A DNA stretch of 17,313 nucleotides, from contig CAJTKB010000033.1 in NCBI GenBank assembly GCA_910576925.1, forward strand, positions 1 through 17,313. Reading direction: 5' to 3'. Both the position numbers and the translations under genes were made by a program. Below, piece by piece: positions 1 to 6,658 of this stretch; within the stretch, counting starts at the first letter, position 1; each line of letters opens with the position of its first letter. The notes under the pieces were generated by a model that worked only from the letters and a program-made list of their open reading frames with translations, searched no databases and had not been told where the DNA came from. Origin of the DNA: an uncultured Bacilli bacterium. GTDB taxonomy: Bacteria; Bacillota_I; Bacilli_A; RF39; UBA660.

Positions 1-1
1 G

Positions 2-30
2 TTTACATATGAGTACGCATATGTTATATT
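2..30 (+). promoter_or_regulatory. Sigma-A promoter P1 of the repeated promoter family
   Basis: The -35 TTTACA lies at 2-7 and the -10 TATATT at 25-30, with an ideal 17-bp spacer that begins TATGAGTACG. Almost the same sequence recurs at 5406, 6244 and 7180, with identity running from the -35 to an AAGCA just past the -10. It drives the 190-residue gene at 78. Confidence 0.85.
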
Positions 31-77
31 ATAAATAAGCAACACAATACATTTATAAAATATGGAGGACGAAAATA

Positions 78-650
78 ATGAGTAACGAAACAAAAACAAT
101 TAGATTAGAAAACAAAGAGGATATTACGAATGTAATGACTAAATTGAAAAATTGTGAGGTAGAGTATAAACAAGTAACCTTCCCAGATGATGAAACGCAA
201 GCAACATTTTATTTAATCGGTTGGTCAGTAGATGATGAAGGAGAACGATATAGACGATTTGTATCAGAAGCGTTTGATAATGCATTTAAAGAAACGTTAT
301 CAGACAAACTAGATGATGAAAATTGGTCATTACGTACGAATATCAATCATGACATTCAAACAATTTGGGATTACTTAGAGAATGGTTTAGCAATTGACTT
401 AGCTTATAGAGAAGAACGTTATACATTCCAAAAGAGTAATGATGGCAACAGAATTGACCTCACGTATGAAGGAGAAGAAGAAAGTAAGGTTATTGGAGAA
501 ATCACAGAAGACAAAAACCAAAAATTCATTGTAGAGATATATGAGGACACAAAATATTCTAAAGCACAAAAACATTATGGCATCGTAGAAATGGCAGATA
601 TTCATGAATTAAATGAAATGTGCGAGTTTGATGAAATGGTAAAAGAATAG
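78..650 (+). CDS. Acidic hypothetical protein, 190 aa, paralogue of the 6319 gene
   Basis: I do not recognise this family. The product is a soluble, strongly acidic protein with no signal peptide or membrane segment. Residues about 92-142 resemble residues 10-54 of the 93-residue protein at 6319: both share a G-x-AID-x2-Y-x4-Y-x-F-x-K pattern followed by a VIG near the end of the match. The N-terminal 90 residues have no counterpart in the window. The start is set by GGAGG at 64-68 ahead of ATG 78. It is the only gene behind promoter P1 and ends before the Chi-containing terminator at 671, so it is a one-gene unit. The shared promoter suggests co-expression with the genes at 5476, 6319 and 7269. 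Small acidic plasmid proteins sometimes act as anti-defence or DNA-mimic proteins, but nothing here shows that. Confidence 0.85.
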   Translation: MSNETKTIRLENKEDITNVMTKLKNCEVEYKQVTFPDDETQATFYLIGWSVDDEGERYRRFVSEAFDNAFKETLSDKLDDENWSLRTNINHDIQTIWDYLENGLAIDLAYREERYTFQKSNDGNRIDLTYEGEEESKVIGEITEDKNQKFIVEIYEDTKYSKAQKHYGIVEMADIHELNEMCEFDEMVKE

Positions 651-670
651 TAAGAGAAGGCTTGTAAATA

Positions 671-735
671 AAGTGACTGAATAGAAAAAAGTAGAAGCGG
701 TTTAAATCTACAGATATATTCAGTCACTTCTTTTT
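671..735 (+). terminator. Long-stem terminator with a Chi site in its loop
   Basis: A perfect 13-bp inverted repeat, AAGTGACTGAATA (671-683) and TATTCAGTCACTT (717-729), is followed by CTTTTT. The 33-nt interior holds a second small stem (GTAGA/TCTAC) whose loop region carries the heptamer GAAGCGG (694-700). It ends the transcript of the 78-650 gene. Confidence 0.8.
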
Positions 736-751
736 AAAATAAAAAAGGTTG

Positions 752-779
752 TTGAATTTAAATCATTAAAGGATATATT
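752..779 (+). promoter_or_regulatory. Probable sigma-A promoter for the YopX operon
   Basis: TTGAAT at 752-757 and TATATT at 774-779 are separated by 16 bp, between the upstream terminator and the gene at 881. The -35 differs from consensus at two positions. Confidence 0.5.
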
Positions 780-880
780 AACGTATATTAAATAATCATG
801 ATGACATGTGATAATCGAGATAAAAGCAAGAAGCGGATAGATAAAACAATAAAATAAGGACAATCAAAGGAGGAAGGTAT

Positions 881-1300
881 ATGTTACCGAAGTTAAGGGC
901 TTATGTAGTAAATGGAAATAAGTATTTAAAGTGCGATAGTGATAAATGGACGTTTATTACAAGTAACTATGGCATTAATAAAGAAGTTAAAGTCACAGAC
1001 CAAGTTGTTGTTTTAAGAACGACTCTTGATTTAGTAGTAGCATCAACAGGATTACTAGATAAACAAGGTGTAGAAATCTTTGGGGACGATATTGTAGAGT
1101 TTAAAAACCCTTATGATAAGAGAAGTAAAGCAAGAGGTATCATTGTGTGGCGTGAGGATAAAGCTTGCTATGGTATAGATATGGAAGGTACGACAGAACA
1201 ATTTGAGTTATACAAAATCACATCAGAAAATTACTTAAGTGTTATCGGAAATAAACATCAACATCCACACTTAATTGAGGGGGTAGAAGCGGTTGTCTAG
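881..1300 (+). CDS. YopX-domain protein (phage/plasmid type)
   Basis: A 139-residue protein matching the YopX family, small beta-rich proteins common in Firmicutes phages and plasmids and without an established biochemical function. The signature is in the C-terminal two thirds: STGLLDKQGVEIFGDDIVEF (about residues 55-74), an IIVW strand near 87-90, and a final YLSVIGN motif (about 118-124) followed by H-P-H-L, as is usual in the family. The start is clear: AAAGGAGG lies just upstream of ATG 881. It is the first gene of an operon. Its last codons overlap the TTG start of the next gene by 8 nt, and that overlap also contains a Chi heptamer (1286-1292), so translation of the pair is probably coupled. 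Confidence 0.85.
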   Translation: MLPKLRAYVVNGNKYLKCDSDKWTFITSNYGINKEVKVTDQVVVLRTTLDLVVASTGLLDKQGVEIFGDDIVEFKNPYDKRSKARGIIVWREDKACYGIDMEGTTEQFELYKITSENYLSVIGNKHQHPHLIEGVEAVV

Positions 1301-1523
1301 AACGATTGATGTAGATACTATCATTAAAGTTTTGGAAATGAGTAAACATGATATTGGTATGTGGGATGTACTAAGTGAATTTGATGAAGAAGTGGAAGAA
1401 GAAATAATTGAATTCATTGAAGAAAATAGTGAAGAATTTGAAATCTTTTTAAACACCACGTTAAATCATGTGATGAATAGATTAAAAATGAGAATAGCTT
1501 TTGCAAGTAACAAGGAAGCATAG
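1293..1523 (+). CDS. Small acidic hypothetical protein, 76 aa
   Basis: Unrecognised. It is a glutamate-rich, probably all-helical protein with an acidic stretch at about residues 30-50. It uses a TTG start at 1293, supported by GAGGGGG at 1277-1283 and by the 8-nt overlap with the YopX gene upstream, which is typical of translational coupling. No motif gives a function. It is probably co-transcribed with the YopX gene and the downstream small genes, since no terminator is visible before 2700. Confidence 0.75.
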   Translation: MSRTIDVDTIIKVLEMSKHDIGMWDVLSEFDEEVEEEIIEFIEENSEEFEIFLNTTLNHVMNRLKMRIAFASNKEA

Positions 1524-1632
1524 TTTATGTGCTAAATAAGTTATATCAAAGAGATAATAACCACTAGTTATGGCGGACAGTCAATGAAACTATATGAAAA
1601 ATTACGACATAAAAGTAGGAAGGTGTAGATTA

Positions 1633-1914
1633 ATGGCAGTATATACGTATGATGATATTGAAACATTTAAATTTGATGACACAAGAAGTTTTAAACGTAC
1701 AGTAGAGAATGGTCAGTATATTAAGTATAACAAGCAAGTAGAAACCGTAACGTTTAAAGATGGAAAGAAAGGCATGTACGTATCAGTATTTAAAGAAGTA
1801 CATGAAGAAGATGATTATGACAGTATGCTATCAGACGAAGTGGTTAAGCAAAGAGTATTCACGATAAATGATGCTAAACAAGCGGACGACTATTTCATGT
1901 CAGATAGCATTTAA
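1633..1914 (+). CDS. Hypothetical protein, 93 aa
   Basis: Unrecognised small soluble protein, residues MAVYTYDDIETFKF onward. The reading frame stays open upstream to an ATG at 1594, but the ATG at 1633 has GGAAGGTG placed correctly in front of it while the earlier one has no Shine-Dalgarno sequence, so I use 1633. Residues 20-60 look beta-rich (alternating charged and hydrophobic residues, KGMYVSVFKEV) and the C-terminus is acidic. It is part of the operon that starts at 881. Confidence 0.75.
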   Translation: MAVYTYDDIETFKFDDTRSFKRTVENGQYIKYNKQVETVTFKDGKKGMYVSVFKEVHEEDDYDSMLSDEVVKQRVFTINDAKQADDYFMSDSI

Positions 1915-1965
1915 GGCGATAGCAAAATAAAACTCAAATAATATATAGAAAAGGTGGAAGCGGAT

Positions 1966-2046
1966 ATGACAAACAAAAAAGAAACACAAGCAGAAAAAAC
2001 GCAAGAGAGTTTAAAGAAGGATTACAAAAAAGGGGCGACATGGTAA
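1966..2046 (+). CDS. Short lysine/glutamine-rich peptide, 26 aa
   Basis: A 26-codon frame, MTNKKETQAEKTQESLKKDY then six more residues. It starts at ATG 1966 behind GGTGG (1953-1957), with the Chi heptamer 1957-1963 between ribosome binding site and start. It is highly charged and probably helical or disordered. Its end overlaps the next short frame. The good ribosome binding site makes translation plausible, but no homology can be claimed. Confidence 0.4.
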   Translation: MTNKKETQAEKTQESLKKDYKKGATW

Positions 2047-2099
2047 TGCCACCAAGAAATTGGGGTAAAACGAGTGCTAAGAAAACAAATAAGAAATAA
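2040..2099 (+). CDS. Short basic peptide, 19 aa
   Basis: A 19-codon frame (MVMPPRNWGKTSAKKTNKK) starting at ATG 2040, with AAAAGGGG just upstream, overlapping the end of the preceding short frame. The product would be strongly basic. It could equally be a remnant of a longer gene, because the window has several truncated or duplicated fragments. Low certainty. Confidence 0.3.
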   Translation: MVMPPRNWGKTSAKKTNKK

Positions 2100-2153
2100 A
2101 AGATGGAATAATAGGCTTTGAGTTAATGAGCGGTATTTAAGGAGGTAGAGTTA

Positions 2154-2480
2154 TTGTTAAATCAATTAAGTGATGTTGAAGTAAAAGAGTTAGAAAATAT
2201 ACACCAAGTTATTTATCTACTATCATTAGCACATAGACCAATCTGGAAGTTTAAGGATAGATTCCTAGAAGATAAAAGAGTAATAAATACATCGATTTAT
2301 TTATCTAAAATACATTCAGACACAGAAAATATTAACGAAGTCTTATATGACGTATATAAGTATAAGAATGAAATAAAAAAAGCTATTGTTAGTGCGGATA
2401 AGCTTTATAATGAGCAAGACTTGATTCCTGATACTGTTAAGTGGATGGATAATATACGAAGTTTATTAGAAATTAAATAG
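2154..2480 (+). CDS. Helical hypothetical protein, 108 aa
   Basis: Unrecognised. The predicted product is rich in heptad-like leucine/isoleucine patterns and probably forms a helical bundle. There is no membrane segment and no obvious catalytic motif. It starts with TTG at 2154, eight bases after a perfect GGAGG at 2141-2145; no ATG or GTG nearby offers a better start. It continues the operon beginning at 881 and is followed by another small gene at 2531 with its own strong ribosome binding site. Confidence 0.75.
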   Translation: MLNQLSDVEVKELENIHQVIYLLSLAHRPIWKFKDRFLEDKRVINTSIYLSKIHSDTENINEVLYDVYKYKNEIKKAIVSADKLYNEQDLIPDTVKWMDNIRSLLEIK

Positions 2481-2530
2481 GCTATTACAGATAAGGTTTA
2501 CGCATTAAGTATTAAAGGAGGAAGGATATT

Positions 2531-2689
2531 ATGAGCAACAGTAATAAAATTATAATTGGAACATCAAGCAACGGTAGCTTTGTAAATGGTTGTTATAAAC
2601 ATATTAAGCTTATAAAAGAGAATAGTCCTGAAATATACAAACAAATGCTTATGAATGGTATATCAGGTAAAGATAGCAAAACAAAATAA
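2531..2689 (+). CDS. Small hypothetical protein, 52 aa
   Basis: A 53-codon frame starting MSNSNKIIIGTSSNGSFVNG, with a single cysteine at residue 21 and a lysine-rich end. It starts at ATG 2531 behind AAAGGAGGAAGG, one of the best ribosome binding sites in the window, and stops 10 bp before a canonical terminator, so it is the last gene of the 881 operon. The family is unknown to me. Confidence 0.65.
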   Translation: MSNSNKIIIGTSSNGSFVNGCYKHIKLIKENSPEIYKQMLMNGISGKDSKTK

Positions 2690-2699
2690 ATAACGTGTG

Positions 2700-2731
2700 A
2701 CACCTTTAACGAAAGTTAAGGGTGTTTTTTA
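2700..2731 (+). terminator. Intrinsic terminator of the YopX operon
   Basis: ACACCTTTAAC (2700-2710) pairs with GTTAAGGGTGT (2715-2725; one G-U pair) around a GAAA tetraloop, followed by a run of six Ts. Confidence 0.9.
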
Positions 2732-2750
2732 AATAAAAGGGCGTTATCTA

Positions 2751-2779
2751 TTTACAATATATAAAACATATGGTAATAT
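2751..2779 (+). promoter_or_regulatory. Sigma-A promoter, extended -10, second promoter type
   Basis: TTTACA (2751-2756), a 17-bp spacer and TGG-TAATAT (-10 at 2774-2779). It closely resembles the promoter at 10531: both read TTTACAATATA and then ACATATGRTAATAT. It drives the genes from 2811. Confidence 0.85.
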
Positions 2780-2810
2780 GTATATAAATTAGATGAAGGA
2801 GCTGAAGGCT

Positions 2811-3128
2811 ATGAAAATCATAGAGTATCTAACAACATTGAGTGACAGTAATGTGAATAGCATTACATTTAACGGACGAGACGTGACAAGATTGAATGAA
2901 TTCATTAAAGAATATAACGTGAGTAATTCAACATTAGATGAAGCGGATAACGATTTTGAAACATTAATTAATAATGTAGTTGATGAATGTAGCGAAGATG
3001 AAGAAGAAAAAGCTGAGTTGCTAGAAGCAGAACAAGATTTAGCGGATTTTCAAGACATTGTGGAAGAAGATATATATGTTCAAACATTTGAAATAGTAGG
3101 AGATAAAATCAACATCATCATAGAATAG
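2811..3128 (+). CDS. Very acidic hypothetical protein, 105 aa
   Basis: Unrecognised. The middle of the protein (about residues 45-85) is dominated by Asp and Glu (DECSEDEEEKAELLEAEQDL), with a beta-like C-terminal segment ending in isoleucines. An upstream in-frame ATG at 2793 exists, but AAGGAG (2796-2801) is spaced correctly for ATG 2811, so I use the latter. It is the first gene after the 2751 promoter. The charge pattern would fit a DNA-mimic or a partner for a basic protein, which is inference only. A Chi heptamer lies in the coding sequence at 2940-2946. Confidence 0.75.
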   Translation: MKIIEYLTTLSDSNVNSITFNGRDVTRLNEFIKEYNVSNSTLDEADNDFETLINNVVDECSEDEEEKAELLEAEQDLADFQDIVEEDIYVQTFEIVGDKINIIIE

Positions 3129-3156
3129 AGTGAGGAAAATAAAGGAGGGCAAAACC

Positions 3157-3447
3157 ATGAGTGAAGTATTAACGAAACAAGTATTTGAATCCGAAGAAGA
3201 CGAACTATTAGATTATGAATGCGAAGTGTGTGGTCATCATGTAGAAGCGGTTGACGGAGAAGATATCGAAGCATGTGAAGAATGTGGCAGTGAAGCTATT
3301 ATCAAAACTACGTCACATGAAGATGAAGCGTGTTCAAGATGTCATCAAGTATTCGAGATGTGGGAAGATGCTTATCGCCAACAAGCATACAAACAAGAAG
3401 ATGAATTACTGATTTGTGAAGATTGTTTTGATAAGTTGCCCGACTAA
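3157..3447 (+). CDS. Cysteine-rich, probably zinc-binding protein, 96 aa
   Basis: This small acidic protein has four Cys pairs: C22-x2-C25 and C40-x2-C43, then C59-x2-C62 and C87-x2-C90. That arrangement predicts two zinc-ribbon-like folds in tandem. The start is ATG 3157 behind AAAGGAGGG; the frame is open upstream to 3130 but with no start that has a ribosome binding site. It follows the acidic 2811 gene by 28 bp and is probably in the same operon. Zinc ribbons of this sort often mediate nucleic-acid or protein contact, but no specific family is recognised. Chi lies inside the gene at 3244-3250, read there as GTA-GAA-GCG-GTT. Confidence 0.8.
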   Translation: MSEVLTKQVFESEEDELLDYECEVCGHHVEAVDGEDIEACEECGSEAIIKTTSHEDEACSRCHQVFEMWEDAYRQQAYKQEDELLICEDCFDKLPD

Positions 3448-3570
3448 ACAAAGGGCGTAAAAACCTCAATAAGCATGTATGAACGTAAGGTGTTCAAACG
3501 ATACTGGTGGATTATCAAGAGATAAAAAGCCAGTATTCTTTATATCATAGATAAAAGGAGTAGAAGCGGT

Positions 3571-4041
3571 ATGGAAAAGTTACCTCCAAAAGTCATTGAA
3601 TTTGATGCGATAAAAAAAGAACGATTAAATAAAGATGGTTGTCAGTGTGGTTGTCAAGCTCAGTATTTAGTCGATGAAGCCAACATGATAGTGAAATGCC
3701 AAAGATGTGATGCGAGAGTAGAACCTTTTCAAGCGTTGTTAGTTATCACGGAAAGAGCATCACGATATAATCAACAAATCAAGAAGATGCACGAACAAAG
3801 AGAAGCTATCCAATCCTATAAACCGCATAGAGTGACACTCAAGAAGTTAGAGCAACAATATAATAGGAGCAGTCGAGGTAAAGCGAATTTAGGAACGAAA
3901 CTTTACCCGTGTTGTCCGAGTTGTAAGGAGCCTTTTGAATTAGACGAGATAGTGGATAATTGGATAGGTGGTATTAACATACAACAACAGTTATACAGTA
4001 GACAAAACAAGCAACGAAGAGATGAAGATAAACACACATAA
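3571..4041 (+). CDS. Cysteine-rich, probably zinc-binding protein, 156 aa
   Basis: Unrecognised family. The N-terminal part has a Cys cluster C24-x-C26-x-C28 followed by C-x2-C near 43-46, a probable zinc site. A central basic, coiled segment (about 60-105) follows, then a CCPSC cluster near residue 114, and the tail is charged. The start is ATG 3571; AAAAGGAG ends at 3560 and the 10-nt gap to the start contains an exact Chi heptamer (3563-3569). Together with the 3157 gene it makes a pair of cysteine-rich proteins. The basic middle segment suggests nucleic-acid contact, which is inference. Confidence 0.75.
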   Translation: MEKLPPKVIEFDAIKKERLNKDGCQCGCQAQYLVDEANMIVKCQRCDARVEPFQALLVITERASRYNQQIKKMHEQREAIQSYKPHRVTLKKLEQQYNRSSRGKANLGTKLYPCCPSCKEPFELDEIVDNWIGGINIQQQLYSRQNKQRRDEDKHT

Positions 4042-4065
4042 ACACCACAAAGGAAGTGAAGCAGT

Positions 4066-4293
4066 ATGGTTAATAAACACAGAGCTTTTTGGTCGAACAT
4101 GTCAGACGGAGCCGTCAAGTTTGGTTATACAGATAAGAACTTTGAGAAACATATGGAAGCATACAAGCAACGTAATAAATTCATATATGATTCACTTTCA
4201 GATGTACTGAATACTTATCCCGATAAACAAAGAGAAGTTTTTCATGAGATATGTGAAGCGTTGAGAACACTCAAAGATGAACGAGGATTATAG
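4066..4293 (+). CDS. Hypothetical protein, 75 aa
   Basis: Unrecognised small soluble protein, predicted helical, with aromatic residues in the first 35 positions (FWSNM, FGY) and a C-terminal helix ending LRTLKDERGL. It starts at ATG 4066, 24 bp after the preceding gene, behind AAAGGAAG, so the two are probably co-transcribed. A GAAGCAG, one base from Chi, lies between ribosome binding site and start. Confidence 0.7.
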   Translation: MVNKHRAFWSNMSDGAVKFGYTDKNFEKHMEAYKQRNKFIYDSLSDVLNTYPDKQREVFHEICEALRTLKDERGL

Positions 4294-4381
4294 GTATTAG
4301 TATTTATGGCCAAAACGAAAAGAAGCGGTTAACAAGCAGTATTAAGCGTATATCGGATATATCAAAAAGGGGGTTATTAAA

Positions 4382-4627
4382 ATGCGTTTTATAGAAGAGT
4401 ATCAAACAATCATCAATCAATTAATGAAGTCTGATATTAGTTTTAAAGTGAACATGGAGAAAGAATTAATCGAAATAGAGGATATATATGTAGATGTAGA
4501 AGAAGGTTGGACGAACGAATCGGTTTGTTACAGTGTATATGCTAGAGACAGAGGACGTAGTTTCAATTTAGATGAAGTCGAAAAGGTTATAACTGAAATA
4601 CAAGAATTAATGGTTCGTTCAGATTAA
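4382..4627 (+). CDS. Acidic hypothetical protein, 81 aa
   Basis: Unrecognised. The order looks like helix, beta strands (FKVNMEKELIEIEDIYVDVE) and a final helix, a compact alpha/beta fold. The start is ATG 4382 behind AAAGGGGG. The 88-bp gap upstream has no terminator but does carry a Chi heptamer (4322-4328) within a short repeated context (ATGGCCAAAA...AGAAGCGGTT) that also appears near 5332 and 6192. Confidence 0.75.
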   Translation: MRFIEEYQTIINQLMKSDISFKVNMEKELIEIEDIYVDVEEGWTNESVCYSVYARDRGRSFNLDEVEKVITEIQELMVRSD

Positions 4628-4760
4628 CATTGATATGATAGTAAAAGTTGAGGTTCACAAAACAAGAAGCTCAAAATATAGATGTCTTGACCTAAACAAA
4701 AGAAGCGGTTAAGTATATCAGCAAACAACAACTAAGGACAATATAAAAGGAGAGGTTCAA

Positions 4761-5258
4761 ATGAATTTAGATGTAAAACAAGGTTGGTACACATACAAAC
4801 TAATGGTGGAAGAGGAATTTGTAGAGGTATGTAAAGATATTGAAGCAAACAGTGACCGTTATAAAAAAGACGTACATACAACCGTGATGTCATTAAACAC
4901 AGATGATAACGGATTGGAACAAACGAAAGTAAAAGGACAGGCATTGGTTAACATCCTTGTATTAATAGACCAATTATCCAACTCACCAACTGTAGCGTTA
5001 TTATCAGATGTATATCCGAATGCTTATAAAATATTAGGTGTTGGCAATTATGACTATTACGCACTACCAATTAATAAACTATTAGCAGACTTAAAAGATT
5101 ATGAAGAAAAATGGAATACGTTAAAAGGTATGTTAGAACGCATTACAGATAATAAATATCGATATACATTAGATGGCCAAGAACAAGAAACGGTTCAATA
5201 TGTAAAACAACAATTAGAGAATATGAATCAAGTAGAATCAAAATTGGCCGAAGTTTAA
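4761..5258 (+). CDS. Helical hypothetical protein, 165 aa
   Basis: Unrecognised. It is predicted mostly helical, with a segment (about 85-110) rich in Tyr and small residues and a C-terminal coiled-coil-like region (VQYVKQQLENMNQVESKLAE). No membrane span or enzyme motif is seen. The start ATG 4761 follows AAAAGGAGAGG. It ends at the edge of the 5261-5445 repeat cassette, whose first bases copy the end of the gene at 5844, so the junction here may mark an old duplication. It is closed by the terminator at 5290. Confidence 0.8.
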   Translation: MNLDVKQGWYTYKLMVEEEFVEVCKDIEANSDRYKKDVHTTVMSLNTDDNGLEQTKVKGQALVNILVLIDQLSNSPTVALLSDVYPNAYKILGVGNYDYYALPINKLLADLKDYEEKWNTLKGMLERITDNKYRYTLDGQEQETVQYVKQQLENMNQVESKLAEV

Positions 5259-5289
5259 ATACAACGTATATTAAATAAAGTTATACGCT

Positions 5290-5330
5290 AAAAGGGTACT
5301 CACAATAAAGGTTATGAGACCCTTTTTTAT
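5290..5330 (+). terminator. Intrinsic terminator (cassette copy A)
   Basis: AAAGGGT-a-CTCA pairs with TGAGACCCTTT (one bulged A), followed by a T run. It ends the operon that closes with the 4761 gene. Confidence 0.85.
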
Positions 5331-5405
5331 TATGGCCAAAAATAAAACAAGAAGCGGTTTAAAGAAATGATTAATAAAAAGAGAGGATAATTTAATAAAC
5401 AAGTG

Positions 5406-5434
5406 TTTACATATGAGTACGCTTTTGTTATATT
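5406..5434 (+). promoter_or_regulatory. Sigma-A promoter P2 of the repeated family
   Basis: TTTACA (5406-5411), a 17-bp spacer starting TATGAGTACG, and TATATT (5429-5434). It drives the 5476 gene. Confidence 0.9.
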
Positions 5435-5475
5435 ATAAATAAGCAAACAATATCACACTATGTTGGAGGGATTAG

Positions 5476-5784
5476 ATGAATGATTTTAAAAAGAAGTTAG
5501 CAATCAAGATTGTGAAAGATACTATTTTGAATCAGTATCTTGGAGATGTAGAAAATAGTTATTTGAATGATGAAATGACTGAAGCGGAATACAAAGAAAG
5601 AATTGATATTGTTAACATCAAGGGATATGCAGATGATGTTATGACAAAAGCATTTAGCGATGGGGTAATGATTTCGCCAATAGATAATGTGTCTTTAGAA
5701 TCTAAACACGTTAAGTTTAGTGGAAAGGAAACAATTGAAGAAATCAAAAGCGTAGCAAGTACTTTAGCGTTAAAAGAGAACTAA
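5476..5784 (+). CDS. Hypothetical protein, 102 aa
   Basis: Unrecognised soluble protein. The N-terminal half is helical and charged (DFKKKLAIKIVKDTILNQYL); the C-terminal half is mixed. Start ATG 5476 with GGAGG at 5464-5468. It is the first gene behind promoter P2, so it is probably expressed with the other P1-family genes. A Chi heptamer falls inside the gene at 5581-5587. The next gene follows after 59 bp with no terminator between. Confidence 0.8.
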   Translation: MNDFKKKLAIKIVKDTILNQYLGDVENSYLNDEMTEAEYKERIDIVNIKGYADDVMTKAFSDGVMISPIDNVSLESKHVKFSGKETIEEIKSVASTLALKEN

Positions 5785-5843
5785 GATGACCATAAATAGA
5801 AGAACTTATATGATATTCATAACTAAAATAGAAAAGGTAGGTA

Positions 5844-6134
5844 ATGAGAATGGATTACTATAAAGCAGAAAGCCAAAAGATGTATAACGATATCAAAGCA
5901 GATATTAAAGATTTATCGCCTATCAGTAGTGGAGAGGTAAATTGGTATAAGTTTGTAACGAATATTATAGGTTTAAGTGATGTTAAAGCAAATGAAGTAT
6001 TGTGGGAACAAAGCAAAACTAATCATGAAGAGATAGATTGGCGTAGAACATATGATGAATTAGATATGTTACACGGCGATACAGGTAGCTTAATTGCCAC
6101 GATAGAAGATGAATGTAATCACAACGTATATTAA
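5844..6134 (+). CDS. Hypothetical protein, 96 aa
   Basis: Unrecognised. It is acidic, with three tryptophans (in NWYKF, VLWEQ, IDWRR), probably alpha-helical. Two ATGs are possible, 5844 and 5850; AAAAGG at 5832-5837 suits 5844, while the TAGG just after it would suit 5850, so the exact start is open by two codons. Its last codons and stop (ACAACGTATATTAA) are the first bases of repeat cassette copy B, which also appear as non-coding sequence in copy A. Confidence 0.75.
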   Translation: MRMDYYKAESQKMYNDIKADIKDLSPISSGEVNWYKFVTNIIGLSDVKANEVLWEQSKTNHEEIDWRRTYDELDMLHGDTGSLIATIEDECNHNVY

Positions 6135-6149
6135 ATAAGGTTATATGTT

Positions 6150-6190
6150 AAAAGGGTACTCACAACAAAGGTTATGAGACCCTTTTTTAT
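6150..6190 (+). terminator. Intrinsic terminator (cassette copy B)
   Basis: Same stem as copy A, with CAACAAAG in the loop instead of CAATAAAG, followed by the same T run. Confidence 0.85.
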
Positions 6191-6243
6191 TATGGCCAAA
6201 AATAAAACAAGAAGCGGTTTGAAGAAATGGTTAATAAAAAGTG

Positions 6244-6272
6244 TTTACATATGAGTACGTTTTTGTTATATT
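6244..6272 (+). promoter_or_regulatory. Sigma-A promoter P3 of the repeated family
   Basis: TTTACA (6244-6249), a 17-bp spacer starting TATGAGTACG, and TATATT (6267-6272). It drives the 6319 gene. Confidence 0.9.
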
Positions 6273-6318
6273 ATATATAAGCAGTTGAACAACAAACACA
6301 AAAGTGGAGGTAATCGAG

Positions 6319-6600
6319 ATGATTGTAGAAAATGGAGATAACACAAGATTAATTGAATTTATGGAAGAGTTGGATAGTGGAATGGCTATCGACCAAACTT
6401 ACAAGGATAACAGTTATAAATTTTACAAAGAGAATGGTAAGGTTTTAGTTTACTTAGACGGAGATGTAATTGGTCACTTAGAACAACATGAAGCAACGCC
6501 TTATGAAGTACTCAACTTTCACGATTGGGATTCAGAAAAAAACTATAAATTTGAGTGGTTAGGAGAAATAGACGCTTACAAATTTAATTACGTGTTTTAG
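6319..6600 (+). CDS. Hypothetical protein, 93 aa, short paralogue of the 78 gene
   Basis: Residues 10-54 resemble residues about 92-142 of the 190-residue protein at 78, sharing the AID-x2-Y...Y-x-F-x-K pattern and a VIG. It therefore looks like a single-domain version of that protein. It is acidic with many aromatics (FHDWDSEKNYKFEWLGE). The start is ATG 6319, eight bases after GGAGG at 6306-6310; a GTG at 6304 is in frame but overlaps the ribosome binding site. Both paralogues are the first gene behind a P1-family promoter, so the promoter and gene may have been duplicated together. Function unknown. Confidence 0.8.
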   Translation: MIVENGDNTRLIEFMEELDSGMAIDQTYKDNSYKFYKENGKVLVYLDGDVIGHLEQHEATPYEVLNFHDWDSEKNYKFEWLGEIDAYKFNYVF

Positions 6601-6603
6601 TAA

Positions 6604-6634
6604 AGGTGGGGGATTAAATTCCCCCTTTAATTTT
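6604..6634 (+). terminator. Probable intrinsic terminator
   Basis: GGGGGA (6608-6613) pairs with TCCCCC (6620-6625) around TTAAAT, followed by TTTAATTTT. The stem is short but GC-rich. It lies between the stop at 6600 and the next start. Confidence 0.6.
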
Positions 6635-6658
6635 ATAATGTAAAAGGGGCGATTGTTT

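Larger units (their letters stand above)
5261..5445 (+). repeat. Terminator-Chi-promoter cassette, copy A
   Basis: This stretch is nearly identical to 6121-6284. Each copy contains, in order, ACAACGTATATTAAATAA, an intrinsic terminator, TATGGCCAAAAATAAAACA, GAAGCGG and a promoter of the P1 family. Copy A has about 22 extra bp before the promoter. In copy B the first 14 bases are the last codons and stop of a gene; here they are non-coding, which suggests copy A was made from copy B or from a common ancestor next to such a gene. Confidence 0.85.
6121..6284 (+). repeat. Terminator-Chi-promoter cassette, copy B
   Basis: Second copy of the cassette at 5261-5445. It contains the 3' end of the 5844 gene, a terminator (6150-6190), the Chi heptamer 6211-6217 and promoter P3 (6244-6272). 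Confidence 0.85.

Noticed and set aside
3506..3545. ATACTGG...CCAGTAT inverted repeat as a terminator after the 3157 gene
   Set aside because: Only 7 bp with a loop of about 22 nt and no proper T run; too weak to call.
3968..4210. 80-codon + strand frame overlapping the 3571 and 4066 genes
   Set aside because: It has no ribosome binding site and overlaps two well-supported genes in another frame.
5332..6252. Short frames starting ATGGCCAAAA near 4304, 5332 and 6192, reading MAKxK...RSG
   Set aside because: They are repeated but lack ribosome binding sites and, in the cassette copies, start right after a terminator. The repetition is better explained by copying of the Chi-containing spacer.
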